Under the pieces are notes generated by a model. The model searched no databases. It saw only the letters and a list, made by a program, of their open reading frames with translations, and was not told where the DNA came from. This document shows, piece by piece, positions 43,571 through 54,600 of a stretch of 64,000 bases of DNA. How positions within the stretch are numbered: the stretch's first letter is position 1; each line of letters starts with the position of its first letter. The translations under genes and the position numbers were made by a program. Origin of the DNA: Diogma glabrata (taxonomy: Eukaryota; Arthropoda; Insecta; Diptera; Cylindrotomidae); NCBI GenBank assembly GCA_963693315.1, contig OY856186.1, forward strand, positions 461,359,558 through 461,423,557, given 5' to 3'.

Positions 43571-43982
43571 GTGCCATAGTGAGCTCAAATCTATTCATTT
43601 CGCTACCAATGCGATGATATTTTGAAGTTGAGACTTCATCATCACTCTATTTACTTGAGTTGAATTCTCAATTGTCATTAGACTCCTATTTTCCGGAAAT
43701 ATTTTAACATTATTTTTGGGATTAAATCTCTAGAGAGCACTATTGTGTGAATTCATATGAGGAGCAATATTTCTATATTATAGGCCACATTTTAAGTCAC
43801 GTGTATAGTCATTATTGATTGCTTCCAATCAATGTGAAATCAATAAGCGACACTTAGTCAATTATTTCATACATTGGCTTGCATATTAGACAACATTTTG
43901 GGGAATTTCAATTGTTCGGGATTTTTGTGAGCAATTAAACTCAAGGGAAGTAATTTGAATTTTTCAATTCAACGGTATGGTT

Positions 43983-45979
43983 TCATATCCGCAGCACAAA
44001 CTACAATCGGAAAACGACGACCGAAATCACGTAACGAATGGTTTGATGACGAGTGCCGCGAAAGCATCGAGCACAAACAAAAACTGCGAGAAAAATGGTT
44101 AACAAGAAACACCCGAAGCGCCCAAACTGATTATCTATGCGCCAGAAAAGCCTCAGCAAAACTCCTACGGAAAAAAAACGCGAACACATGAAGAGCTGTA
44201 TCGAAAACATCAACCAACATGCGGCTAATGGAAATTCGAAAGAGTGTTTTGCCAATGCGCGGAATCTGACCAAAGATTTCCACCCAAGATCTACAGCCAT
44301 CAAAAATGGAAACAACGAGCTTACAACAAGTGAACGTGATGTGCTGGAAGTATGGCGATCCCACTTTCAAGACCTACTGAATAGGACGAATGAAGTTCAT
44401 CCTATTCGAGCAATTGCTTCTTCAAGTGAGGAGATTTTTGTCCCTTACCCAACAATAGAAGAAGTGGAAGCTGCCATCAAAAAATTAAAAAATGGCAAAT
44501 CACCAGGTATCGATGGAATCCCTGCAGAACTATTTAAGAATGGAGGAGCAGCTCTGGTCTCACGTATATATGATCTGATTCTTGCAATCTGGGACCAAGA
44601 AGAACTACCTGCTGAATGGAAAACAGCTCTCATTGTTCCGCTACATAAAAAAGGTGACCGCCTAAAGTGTGCGAATTATCATGGAATCGCAATGTTGAAC
44701 ACTGCATATAAAATACTAGCTAATGTCGTACTCGCTCGGGTCATCCCGTTCGCCGAATCTATCATCGGCGACTATCAGTGTGGTTTTCGTCCCAACCGTT
44801 CAACCACAGATCAATGTTTTACATTAAGGATGATTCTGGAAAAATGTTGGGAGTACAACATTAGCATTCACCAGCTCTACGTTGATTTCAGGCAAGCATA
44901 TGATAGTATCATCCGCGACAACCTCTGGTCCGCACTCATATGCCTTGGTATCCCAGAGAAACTTGTTTCTCTGTGCAAACTCACAACATCGGGATCAAAT
45001 TGTAGAATAGTAATCGAAGGGTCAGTTTCTGATCCTTTCGATATAACATCAGGTGTCCGACAAGGTGATGCACTCGCGCCCGTACTATTTAATTTGGCGC
45101 TTGAGTACGCGATAAAAAAAGCCGCATTGAGACACAAAACTGTATATTTAACAAATCTAGTCAAATTCTTGGCTATGCAGATGATATTGTGCTTCTCGGA
45201 CGTAGAACAAGCGATATCAAGGATAGTCTCTCTCAGCTTGAAAGAAATGCTAAACGACTTGGATTATGCATTAACACCGGCAAGACTAAACTTTTAACAA
45301 CATCCAGGAATATACCTCCCGCCAATCTGAATACTGGCGACTATGAAGTGGAACGTGTAGAAAACTTCAAATACCTCGGATCTGTAATAACATCGTCAAA
45401 TGACATGCAGGCAGATATTAAAGCCCGTGTCTCAGCCGCTTACAGAGTTTTCTACGCATACTCAAAGCTTTTGCGATCCAAACATCTTTCGCAGTCGTGC
45501 AAACTCACACTTTACAAAGCATTAATTCGACCTGTGCTTACTTTTAGAAGCGAAAGCTGGACACTGACTTCCTCCGATTGTAGAATTCTATCAACATTCG
45601 AGAGGAAAGTCATACGAACAATTTATGGTCCATGTAAAGTTGCTGAAAATCAGTATAGAATCCGAATGAATCATGAAATCAGACAGCTTCTTGGAGGCTG
45701 CGATGTAATCGGATTCATTAAATCTAACCGATTAGATGGTTTGGTCATGTAGAAAGGGCACCATTAGATAGAATGATTAAAAAAACGTCCCAACAACAAC
45801 CAGCTGGTGTTCGTCGAAGAGGAAGACCTAGACAACGCTGGCGTGATGACATCATCCAAGACCTTCGTGATATAGGATGTCGAAACTGGGGTCAACTGGT
45901 TATGGAACGAGACGATTGGAAGCTGATTGCACAGACGGCAAAATCGTTCCATGGGATGTAAACGCCAGAGAGAGAGAGA
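43983..45979 (+). mobile_element. 5'-truncated RTE-like LINE
   Basis: 9-bp TSD GGTATGGTT (43974-43982; 45980-45988). It starts within the endonuclease-RT linker and ends ATGTAAACGCC followed by (AG)n, a microsatellite tail usual for RTE-group LINEs. Same family type as 22023-23656, which has lost this RT region. Confidence 0.85.
43986..45961 (+). pseudogene. RTE-like LINE reverse transcriptase, frameshifted
   Basis: Linker RNEWFDDECRESIEHKQKLR; a shift at an A-run near 44175; then RT: IKKLKNGKSPGIDGIPAELF, LIVPLHKKGDRLKCANYHGI, motif A LYVDFRQAYDSI, motif B ITSGVRQGDALAPVLFNLAL. A second shift near 45140 precedes motif C (GYADDIVLLGRR), then NFKYLGSVI and LYKALIRPVLTF. After a third shift near 45750 the C-terminus is RRRGRPRQRWRDDI...CRNWGQL. 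All three catalytic Asp are present, but at least three frameshifts prevent one product. Confidence 0.85.
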
Positions 45980-46381
45980 GGTATGGTTGAAATATCTCGT
46001 AAAAAAACTCTGTTTTTCTTGTTTACGTGTTTTGGTTGGGATTCGAACTCGTAACCTCATCAGAGTGGGATCAAATCAAAAATTTACAAAATGCTTAATA
46101 TTTTGCCACAAATATCAAAAAAATTTTAGAACTACCAAAATCTTTAGTTAAAGCGTGCACATACATTTAAAAAGAGCAGATATGTCGGATTTTATATAAT
46201 CGATATTTGCAAAATCGTTCAAAAAAACGAAATAAAATATTTACGTTATCGTTGCGTTTTACGTTATTGTCACCAGATGAATTTTTAAAACGATACGAAA
46301 GTAATTATTATTAACAACGCTACTTAAGTTCGTTATTTCATTTTTACGTTACGAGTAACATTTTGCAACACTGTTTGTGAT

Positions 46382-47580
46382 GCAAAAACCCATTTCCACG
46401 CATTTAGTCAGCATTTATGACATCGTTACATTACGTTGCTGTGTAACTATATCCAAATGCACTTTTTAATGAAAATTTCATTGTTTTAGAAAACAAAGAA
46501 AATGAATCGGCATCACTTTCGTCGAAGAAATTTGCCACTAAAATTTTCCACATTTTATAAATTATGTACCAAATTAACTCTGTTCTGTGCAACATCTATG
46601 AATGAATTTTGTAAAAAATTATCTGACGCTAAGCGAGTGACCACTGCCCCTTGTTTAGATTCCAATTTATTTGGACTAAAAAGTGAAATAAAGTAATTTG
46701 TATTTTGAAATCAATCTCAACGTCAGTAGGAATTGAGGGCGTCTTTTATAAATTTGGCTTGGTACATAGGAAACTCCTAATCCAATTTTATACCGACTAC
46801 TAGTTTTTATTAATCAACCGTTTGAAATATGTACCTATGAAACCGACGGTTTTGAGTTTTTTTAAATACAAATATATATTTTAAATTGAAATAAAAATAT
46901 ATTGCTTTCATATTCAAAATCTTGTTGTTTTCAATCTTTTGTTAAAGATTATACTGTTTCACCCAACCAATATTCTCATGAGGATGATATGAATATTGTA
47001 ATCCGTAATTTATAATCGTCAAAAACTCTATTTCTTTATTTAATCAAATTTTTTACATGCATCAGGTCATTCGGGACTCAGGATAAACATAGGTCACAGA
47101 TTTTTTATCATAATTAAAATTTCTGAAGTTTATGTTAGCCAATAAAAACAAAAATGTCATTAGATTGAGCGATAAATTATTGTTTGGCATCTTGCATGGG
47201 ACAAATATTTGAGGATATTCAAGAAATCTAGAGAAGCTTAAAAAAGATTCTTAACAATCGTCGCAAAGTCTTGAGAATCTTACCAAATCTCTTGAGAATT
47301 TCAAAAAATCTTGAGTGCATTTGGACATACAGAGTTTCTTCAGATAATCTAGGGAATCATGAGAATCTTGTAAGTATGAAGAGAACCTTAGAAATCTTTA
47401 GAGAACCTTTAAATAATCTTACAATATTTAGGATACCTATTTTCTTTGTGATTTTCCACTCCAATTAGATATTTTAATTTAAAACAAAAAAAAACGAATT
47501 TCCGTAGTATAAAATATATTAAATACAAAAAATGTGTTCTCAATTTCTGCGCCCTTCAAATAAAACGCCCTATGCGAGGG
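46382..47580. other. Right interior of the CAGAGCC hAT, no clear gene
   Basis: Short frames only (46502-46696 encodes 64 residues without domain). It could be decayed transposase, but I cannot show this. Confidence 0.35.
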
Positions 47581-47611
47581 CCTAGTTTACCTACCCCTCG
47601 TCCTGGCTCTG

Positions 47612-47940
<329 letters not shown>

Positions 47941-48344
47941 TTATTATTTACATATTATATACATAAAACAACCAATATAAAATAAAAAAATTACAATTGA
48001 AAAATTAAAACATACATACCACCTTAATCACTATTATTATAGACTTTCAGCCAAGAAGCGATAACTATACATACATGAAACGGTTTTAACTATATATTTC
48101 TAAAATGGATAATACTCTAGTGAATTTTAACCAATTGAAATTTCAGCTAGAGGTCAAATACGAAAAACCTGATCAGGGCCCGATATATTCAAATAAGGTT
48201 AACCCTAAAAGGGTATTCTAAATCAGGCCCGGAATAGGCCCACATTAGATTGCCCTTGTAGGACTGACCAGGCCCTGATCACGCCCTGACTCTATTCAGG
48301 TTTTTCCTACCTAATTTCTGCTCGGGTATATTGCATAAACACTT

Positions 48345-48802
48345 TGTAACGTCGGATATTCTCATAAATCATATTAAAACCAATTTCTATTCTTTTTTCC
48401 ATTCAATCAAAATATATTTCCATCATCCATTTCATTTTTACAATCATAACAATTTAAAAATTTTCAAATTATAACAAACAGCTTCAAATTCAAATATCAC
48501 AACAAATAAATAAAAGAACTCAATGTCTATTTCGGTTTAACGAACAGATTTTGTGCTCAAGTTGCTTCATTTTGTTTTTGCTTAATATGAAGTATCAAAT
48601 AGAAAAACACATTTTTCCTGCGATAATTTTGGCATTCCATGTTTTACTTTAAAACAACAAATAAGTCGAAAGGAATTTGGCTCGTTCCATTTTTTTAAAC
48701 TAATAAATATCAATTTTGTTTGCAAATTATAACTTTAAAAAAAATACATAATGAGAAATAACATAGAAGTTTCATCTGTTTAAATATAAATCAAAGATAA
48801 AT
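48345..48802 (+). repeat. 5' LTR of Gypsy B (minimum extent)
   Basis: Matches 56967-57350 plus 58650-58723 around the mariner. After 48802 the 3' copy has a gap or ends; the LTR may extend into the AT-rich region with tandem units at 48836-49060. Confidence 0.7.
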
Positions 48803-48835
48803 ATATGAAATCTACCTAAAAATAAAATAAAATAA

Positions 48836-49060
48836 TAAAAATAAAAAAATGGAATGGAATAAATCAAATATAAAAAAAAATATCCCAGTACAGCCAATAA
48901 CTGACACAATACTTAGTCTAAATCGTCCAAATAGTCTAAATCGTTAAAAATAATAAAATATAAATAAAAATAAAAAAATAGAATGGAATAAATCAAAGAT
49001 AAAAAAAAAATTCCAGTACAGCCAATAACTGACACAATACATAGTCTAAATCGTCCAAAC
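48836..49060. repeat. Tandem duplication in the Gypsy B leader
   Basis: Two ~120-130-bp units, each with AATGGAATAAATCAAA, CCAGTACAGCCAATAACTGA and TAGTCTAAATCGTCCAAA. A partial extra AGTCTAAATCG follows the first unit. Confidence 0.8.
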
Positions 49061-49192
49061 CATCAACAACAGAGACGGTCAGAACAATTACCACCGGCTT
49101 ATTTCCAGCAATCGGGTTTGAGAGCTGAGGACTTTGCAATACCACAATTGGGTCCATCGTTCTAAACTGAACAAATACATAACAATCCAGCG

Positions 49193-50297
49193 GTGGTACA
49201 ACAGTCTCAACAACAACCATTAAATTATCCATCAGTACCACAGTCACAACCACCACCATTATATCCACAAGCTCCACTTACAGCACCACCACCATACAAC
49301 CAACCTCCTCAGGTATGGCGTGACGCTGCCCCAGCGTTAGCGCCAGTGGAGTACCGAGAGGCACGTAGGAACATTTGAGTCGTTATGACTCAAATTGGGT
49401 TCCAACCTTCACAGGAAGGGTCACTCTCCTGATGTTCATGAGTTTGTTCATAGAGTAGAGGCGGCTGCCAGGAGGGACCGTGTGAACTGGGACGACCTTA
49501 GGTCTATCGTTCCACGGTATCTCAAGGGAGCTGCCGACAGATACTATTTGAACTTGACTCATGAGTATCAGGTGGTGACTTATCCAGTGTTAAGGGATGA
49601 TAAGGCGATCTTGCGAGTTCTTTTGAACCGCAAAAAAAAGTCAAAGGAGAGCGTAAACGAGTATTTAGTGGAGGTATGTTCGTTGAACCGTCACTCAGCA
49701 CGTCCATTTGCTGACCGTGAAATGTTGGAAATTGCTCGGGAGGGACTGAGTGTGGAGCTCAAAAATGCTACACTAGCAGCAACAATACATTCAATTGATG
49801 AACTTCGGACTTTGTGTCAGAAGTTTAAACATTTGGGGTCCACACCAGTCCCGACCAGAACATCAAACTTAAGAATTGAAGAAGTACAGCATGTAGATGA
49901 TTATCAGGTGGATGTTGAACCAGAACGAGATGGATATATTGAAGCGATGGATTCAACACCAAGAAGGATATTTCAGCGACCTGGCATAACATCTGATAAC
50001 AATCAACCTGGTCCATCAATGTCCAGACAACCAATAGTATGCTTCAGCTGTGGAGTGACTGGTCACCGAGCTCCGGATTGCCCACGGAAAAACCGAATTA
50101 AATTATATTGCTGGAAATGTAACAAGCCTGACGTTATTTATGCAAATTGTTCATATTGTCACCCGTCGTTAAACTATCGACCGAGAGTACATGCTTCGGG
50201 GATGATACCCTCGGTTCAACATCCAATGAGCCCGAAGAAAGCGACGAGAGATGTAGGAACGCAGGACGATCTGCCACCACTCAAGAAACCCGAATGA
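49193..50297 (+). pseudogene. Gag of Gypsy B
   Basis: A Pro/Gln-rich N-terminal frame (49193-49378, QSQPPPLYPQAPLTAPPPYN) is followed, in another frame, by 49395-50297. That frame has a capsid region (DVHEFVHRVEAAARRDRVNW, VPRYLKGAADRYY, SVNEYLVEV) and a zinc knuckle CFSCGVTGHRAPDC near residues 214-227 plus a second cysteine cluster (YCWKCNKP...ANCSYC). The frameshift near 49380 breaks the protein. Pol would continue after 50297, but Gypsy A inserted at 50341. Confidence 0.8.
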
Positions 50298-50341
50298 AAT
50301 CATCTAGCACATTTAATTTCCCATCATTACATCGAACATAT

Positions 50342-50979
50342 TGTAACGACTCTTCGTTGGTTCTTTTCGATTATTGAGCAAATACGACAGTAAAAGGCAG
50401 ATCTCTGGTTAACAGAATCTCAAACTTTATTTGTCAACAAACTACAGCAGCTTCCGTTTTTCCTTACAATAAATTCCAGGGTCTCCAATTTATGTACCAT
50501 AAATTTCACCGCTTTCCACAATTTGAATCAATAATATTCGGAATCGTAAAATCCGTATTTACTATTCCACTAAGTTCAGATTCTTTCACTATTAGTACCC
50601 AGGCTCAAGTACCACCGATTATTCCTTAAACTTGCGAATATTTGTAAAACACTTTTAATTGCAAAATTAAAAACTCACTATCTGATATTTTTGTTCGCTT
50701 ATTTATATCGAAAAATAAATAAATCGAAACTTCTATAATCCACTAAAAATCAATACTACGTAGTCCGTACATCTTGAATAGGCCACACCTGTTTTCATTC
50801 ATACTTGCATTTGTATTAGCGAACTAGCGAACTCAAATTTAATTTATGCAAAATGTATTTGTTAAAGGGAGTTAACTTTTGATTCATCTTTGCCATAGAA
50901 TGTAGAAAACATTTAGGCGGAACGTATTGGTTATTTATGATTAAATTAAATTAACCCATTCTGGACGAAGTTTATTACA
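50342..50979 (-). repeat. 3' LTR of Gypsy A
   Basis: TGTAACGACTCTTCG...TTTATTACA on the plus strand; matches 53958-54596 with few substitutions, implying recent insertion. Confidence 0.9.
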
Positions 50980-50990
50980 CTGCCCTCCAT

Positions 50991-51840
50991 TTAGTTTTGT
51001 TCGTCCCGAACAATATCAGCTATCGCATTGGTGCTGTTACCTTGGTACGGTGCCAACCTTTGCAGATGTATCACTTTCATCTTGGTACGGGGTCCCTTTT
51101 GTATGCGGTAGATAACATCATTAATTCGTTTGATTATTTTATATGGGCCTTCCCAATCTGGCTGCAGCTTGGGTGATCTTCCTTTAGTTCTTCTGGGGTT
51201 GTATAGCCATACCAATTCTCCTTCTTGAAAACCGCCACTATTTGCATTTATGTCGTACCTGGTTTTCATTTTGTCACTGGCAATCTTAATGTGGTCACGA
51301 ACCTGCTGATGGATTTTATTCATCTTCTCCCTTAGTTGTCCCACATAATCTGTTTTCGTGGATACCAGACCTCCAGGGATGCCAAACTCGATGTCACTAG
51401 GAAGATGTAGTTCTCTTCCGAACATGATATTCGCTGGCGTTTCACTTGTCGTATCGTGCACTGCACTACGATAGGCCATCAAGAATAACGGAAGATCCTT
51501 ATCCCAACTTCTTTGGTTGGCTTCTACTTCCTTTGACAGATGTTCTTTCATGGTTCGGTTGAATCGTTCTACCATGCCATCCGATTGTGGGTTCATAGGT
51601 GTAGTTCGTGTTTTTCTAATGCCGAGTGTTCTGCACAGCTCTTCCATCAGTTGAGATTCGAAATTCCTTCCCTGGTCGGTATGCAACTCGAGCGGTGTTC
51701 CATATCGGCAAATCCATTCATTGACTAATGTTTCAGCGACCGTAACTGCTTCCTGGTTCGGTATTGCATAAGCTTCCGGCCATTTTGTAAAGTAATCAAT
51801 GACCACCATGATGTATTTGTTACCTTTTGTAGTTTCCGGA
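50991..51840 (-). pseudogene. Gypsy A integrase core and C-terminus
   Basis: Open 272-codon frame (50991-51809) from VVIDYFTKWPEAYAIP through LHTDQGRNFE (second catalytic Asp), PQSDGMVERFNRT (Glu) and the C-terminal WEGPYKIIK. The first catalytic Asp (AIDIAG) is just upstream in another frame; a frameshift near 51840 separates them. Nearly identical to the intact integrase at 1325-2542. Confidence 0.85.
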
Positions 51841-52657
51841 AATGGCCCGCGATGTCTATAGCAATTCTCTTCATTGGGGCGCCCACATTGTTCTGTTGCA
51901 TCTCTCCTCGAGTTCTAGTCTTTGGTCCTTTGCTCGCCGCACAAGTATCACATCGCCGACACTATTGCTCTACGTCGGTTCGATACCTTACCCAATAAAA
52001 CCTCTCCCTTACTTTAGCCAGGGTTTTATTGACTCCCAGGTGTCCTCCAGAAATACTTCCATGCAGCTTTCCCAGTACCTCTTCTACTCGACTTGATGGC
52101 AACACCAGTTGCTCTAACACTTTCTTTCCATCAGCGGACTCCCATTTTCTTTTTAGTATCCCGTTGTCCATCAATAGTGAGTCCCATTGCGCCCAGTAGC
52201 ATTTCACCTCCGTACTTAAAGGTGCTACCTCTTTCCACTCCGGTCGCCTTCCTTCAGTTTTCCATTTCAATATTGGAGCCATAGCTGGATCTTCTAGCTG
52301 CTCTCTTTTAAATGCCTCGGTACACCAATCGTCAGGAGTTTGGAACTTAATTTGTTTGACTTTCGTTGCCTCCTTTCTCTCAGTCCTGCTAGATGACTTG
52401 CACTCCTCAACACAGGGTCTTCTTGAAAGATCTTCAGCGTTACAATGTATCCTTCTCTTCCCCTGTTCAACGCGGCAATCTCCTTCCTTTTTGACATTTG
52501 CTTCCTTTCTCTCAGTCCTGCTATATGACTTGCGCTCCTCAACACAGGGTCTTCTTGATAGATCTTCAGCGTTACAATGTATCCTTCTCTTCCGGTGTTC
52601 AACGCGGAAGTCTCCTGCCTTTTTGACATCCACTTGCTTGTTTGAAAGGTTCATCAA
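51841..52657 (-). pseudogene. Gypsy A RNase H/integrase linker with duplicated segment
   Basis: The 231-codon frame (51962-52657) contains two copies of a 44-residue block (RKRRIHCNAEDLSRRPCVEE; GKRRIHCNAEDLSRRPCVEE), the DxLSR motif that ends Gypsy RNase H, then the HHCC domain start (HLGVNKTLAKVRERFYWVRY). An in-frame TAG replaces the expected Trp before CRRCDTC. The 132-bp in-frame duplication is absent from the usual Gypsy layout. Only 19 bp separate its start from the gag stop, the scar of the PR-RT deletion. Confidence 0.8.
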
Positions 52658-52675
52658 CCGGCCTGGAACTACTCC

Positions 52676-53928
52676 TTATTTTGCTGCTACTCGTGTTTTG
52701 CATTCTTGTCTGATGTGCCCTAACTGCCCACAATTCCAGCATCTTACTCTGCTTGATCTACTTCGTTGATTTCGTTCAGGTTTATCTTCCAAACTTTTGA
52801 CACGCATGATCACTTCATCAAGCGCTGCTTTCAGTGGTTCCTCAGCAACTTCCATCTGACGTACTCTATCTGAGCCATACGCTCTTTTTCCGGCTTGCAT
52901 TTGCAGGGCCAATGCTAAGACTTCCGCAGGTAGTTTCTTCCCGCTTAGGTAAAGCTGGTTTCTCATTTGCACATCTCGAAGAGCATTGATGAATGTATCA
53001 GCTGCCAGTTCGTCTCGGTGTTCCGCGTTATAGTTTGGATATGACAGATTTACCAGTCTCACAATGTCAGCCTCTAATTCTTGCAAAATTTCGCTGACTC
53101 CTTGTTTTCGTGTCTTGAGCTGCATGCGATGGAGAGCTTGCATATGACTTCCCCATATCTTACTTCTAAGGCCTCCATTAGCTTGTTGTAATCACGCTCT
53201 TTCGCTGATAGTGTCTGCAAAATTTCAGCAGCAGGTCCCTTCAATGCCAATATAAGCGCATTCGCTTTTTGCTCGTGATCGAACCCAGTTGTTGCTATCT
53301 CAAATTGCATCTTAAATATCTGGTACGATGTAGATCCATCAAATACGGGTGTTTTCACTCTAGCTGGAGCTGAAGTAGTTGATGGATTGATTATGTTACC
53401 AGACTTCACTTGTGCTATTTCTTGGCGGATTTCACTCGAAAGATTGCTTAATTTCTCTTCATGTTCTTCGGTAACTTTCCGCAGCTCCCTTTCGATGTTG
53501 TTGATTTTACCCTCCGCACTAGATATACGTGACTCGATTACTTCACGTAGTTGTTGTTGATCTAATTTTTGTTGGGCCATCAGATCAGCAAGTTGTCGTT
53601 GTTGATCTACTTTTTGTTCTGCTGCCAGTTTCTCTTGTCGGGCCATCATATCAGCAAGTTGTTGTTGTTGCTCTACCTTTTGTTGTTGTTGCTGTGCCAT
53701 CATTTCTTTCATCAACACCATCATCGGATCAATTGCTGGGGCATTCTGAACAGGAGCTTCCTCCGGCTCTACTTCTATGACCTCTGTGTTTTGGCCTGCT
53801 TCTTCTAAAACTTTGCGCAGCCGGAATGCAAGTTCTGCCTTCGTTCCGTGGATTGGAGCATTCCTTTTCCTCAACTCATCCTTCAGCTGGGTCTGGCTGA
53901 GATCACTAATATTTACTGTCTTGACCAT
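52676..53928 (-). pseudogene. Gypsy A Gag with SAP domain and zinc knuckle
   Basis: Start MVKTVNISDLSQTQLKDELR at 53928 is a SAP-like motif (residues ~1-40), followed by a Gln-rich coiled coil (~75-175: QQQQQKVEQQQQLADMMARQ), a capsid region (TPVFDGSTSYQIFKMQFEIA, ALKGPAAEILQTL), then after a one-base frameshift near 53150 ALHRMQLKTRKQGVSEILQE and a CCHC knuckle CWNCGQLGHIRQEC before the stop. The longer open frame starting at 53997 reaches into the LTR and is unlikely to be native. A Gag with an N-terminal SAP domain may bind nucleic acid. Confidence 0.85.
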
Positions 53929-53957
53929 TGTTTCAATAATCCCACTTCTGACACCAC

Positions 53958-54596
53958 TGTAACGACTCTTCGTTGGTTCTTTTCGATTATTGAGCAAATA
54001 CGACAGTAAAAGACAGATCTTTGGTTAACAGAATCTCAAACTTTATTTGTCAACAAACTACAGCAGCTTCCGTTTTTCCTTACAATAAATTCCAGGGTCT
54101 CCAATTTATGTACAATAAACTTCACCGCTTTTCCACAATTTGAATCAATAATATTCGGAATCGTAAAATCTGTATTTACTATTCCACTAAGTTCAGATTC
54201 TTTCACTATTAGTACCCAGGCTCAAGTACCACCGATTATTCCTTAAACTTGCGAATATTTGTAAAACACTTTTAATTGCAAAATTAAAAACTCACTATCT
54301 GATATTTTTGTTCGCTTATTTATATCGAAAAATAAATAAATCGAAACTTCTATAATCCACTAGAAATCAATACTACGTAGTCCGTACATCTTGAATAGGC
54401 CACACCTGTTTTCATTCATACTTGCATTTGTATTAGCGAACTAGCGAACTCAAATTTAATTTATGCAAAATGTATTTGTTAAAGGGAGTTAACTTTTGAT
54501 TCATCTTTGCCATAGAATGTAGAAAACATTTAGGCAGAACGTATTGGTTATTTATGATTAAATTAAATTAACCCATTCTGAACGAAGTTTATTGCA
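53958..54596 (-). repeat. 5' LTR of Gypsy A
   Basis: 639 bp, ends AATAAACTTCGTTC on the minus strand; the terminal base pair differs from the partner (TTGCA against TTACA). Followed directly by the primer site. Confidence 0.9.
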
Positions 54597-54600
54597 ATAT

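Larger units (their letters stand above)
42531..46373. mobile_element. Second copy of the CAGTGTTGCAAAACG hAT-like family
   Basis: 8-bp flanks CTTGTGAT (42523-42530) and TTTGTGAT (46374-46381), one mismatch. The left end CAGTTTTACAAAAAG is mutated but continues AAAAAAAAATCGTAACGTTA like 23672 onward; the right end is TTTTGCAACACTG with the same CGTTA-rich subterminal region as 35600-35763. It contains a 879-bp hAT MITE and a 5'-truncated RTE-like LINE. No transposase. Confidence 0.8.
50342..54596 (-). mobile_element. Gypsy element A, complete LTR to LTR, internally deleted
   Basis: LTRs 50342-50979 and 53958-54596, TSD ATAT at 50338-50341 and 54597-54600; removing it rejoins Gypsy B pol. Minus orientation: 5' LTR, primer site TGGTGTCAGAAGTGGGA directly inside, gag, then the end of the RNase H/linker region and integrase, purine tract, 3' LTR. 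Protease, RT and most of RNase H are absent. It belongs to the same family as 1307-3230. Confidence 0.9.

Noticed and set aside
46033..46062. tRNA B-box-like string GAGTTCGAATCCC on the minus strand (also near 42661)
   Set aside because: No matching A box, acceptor pairing or clear SINE body; at best an old SINE scrap.
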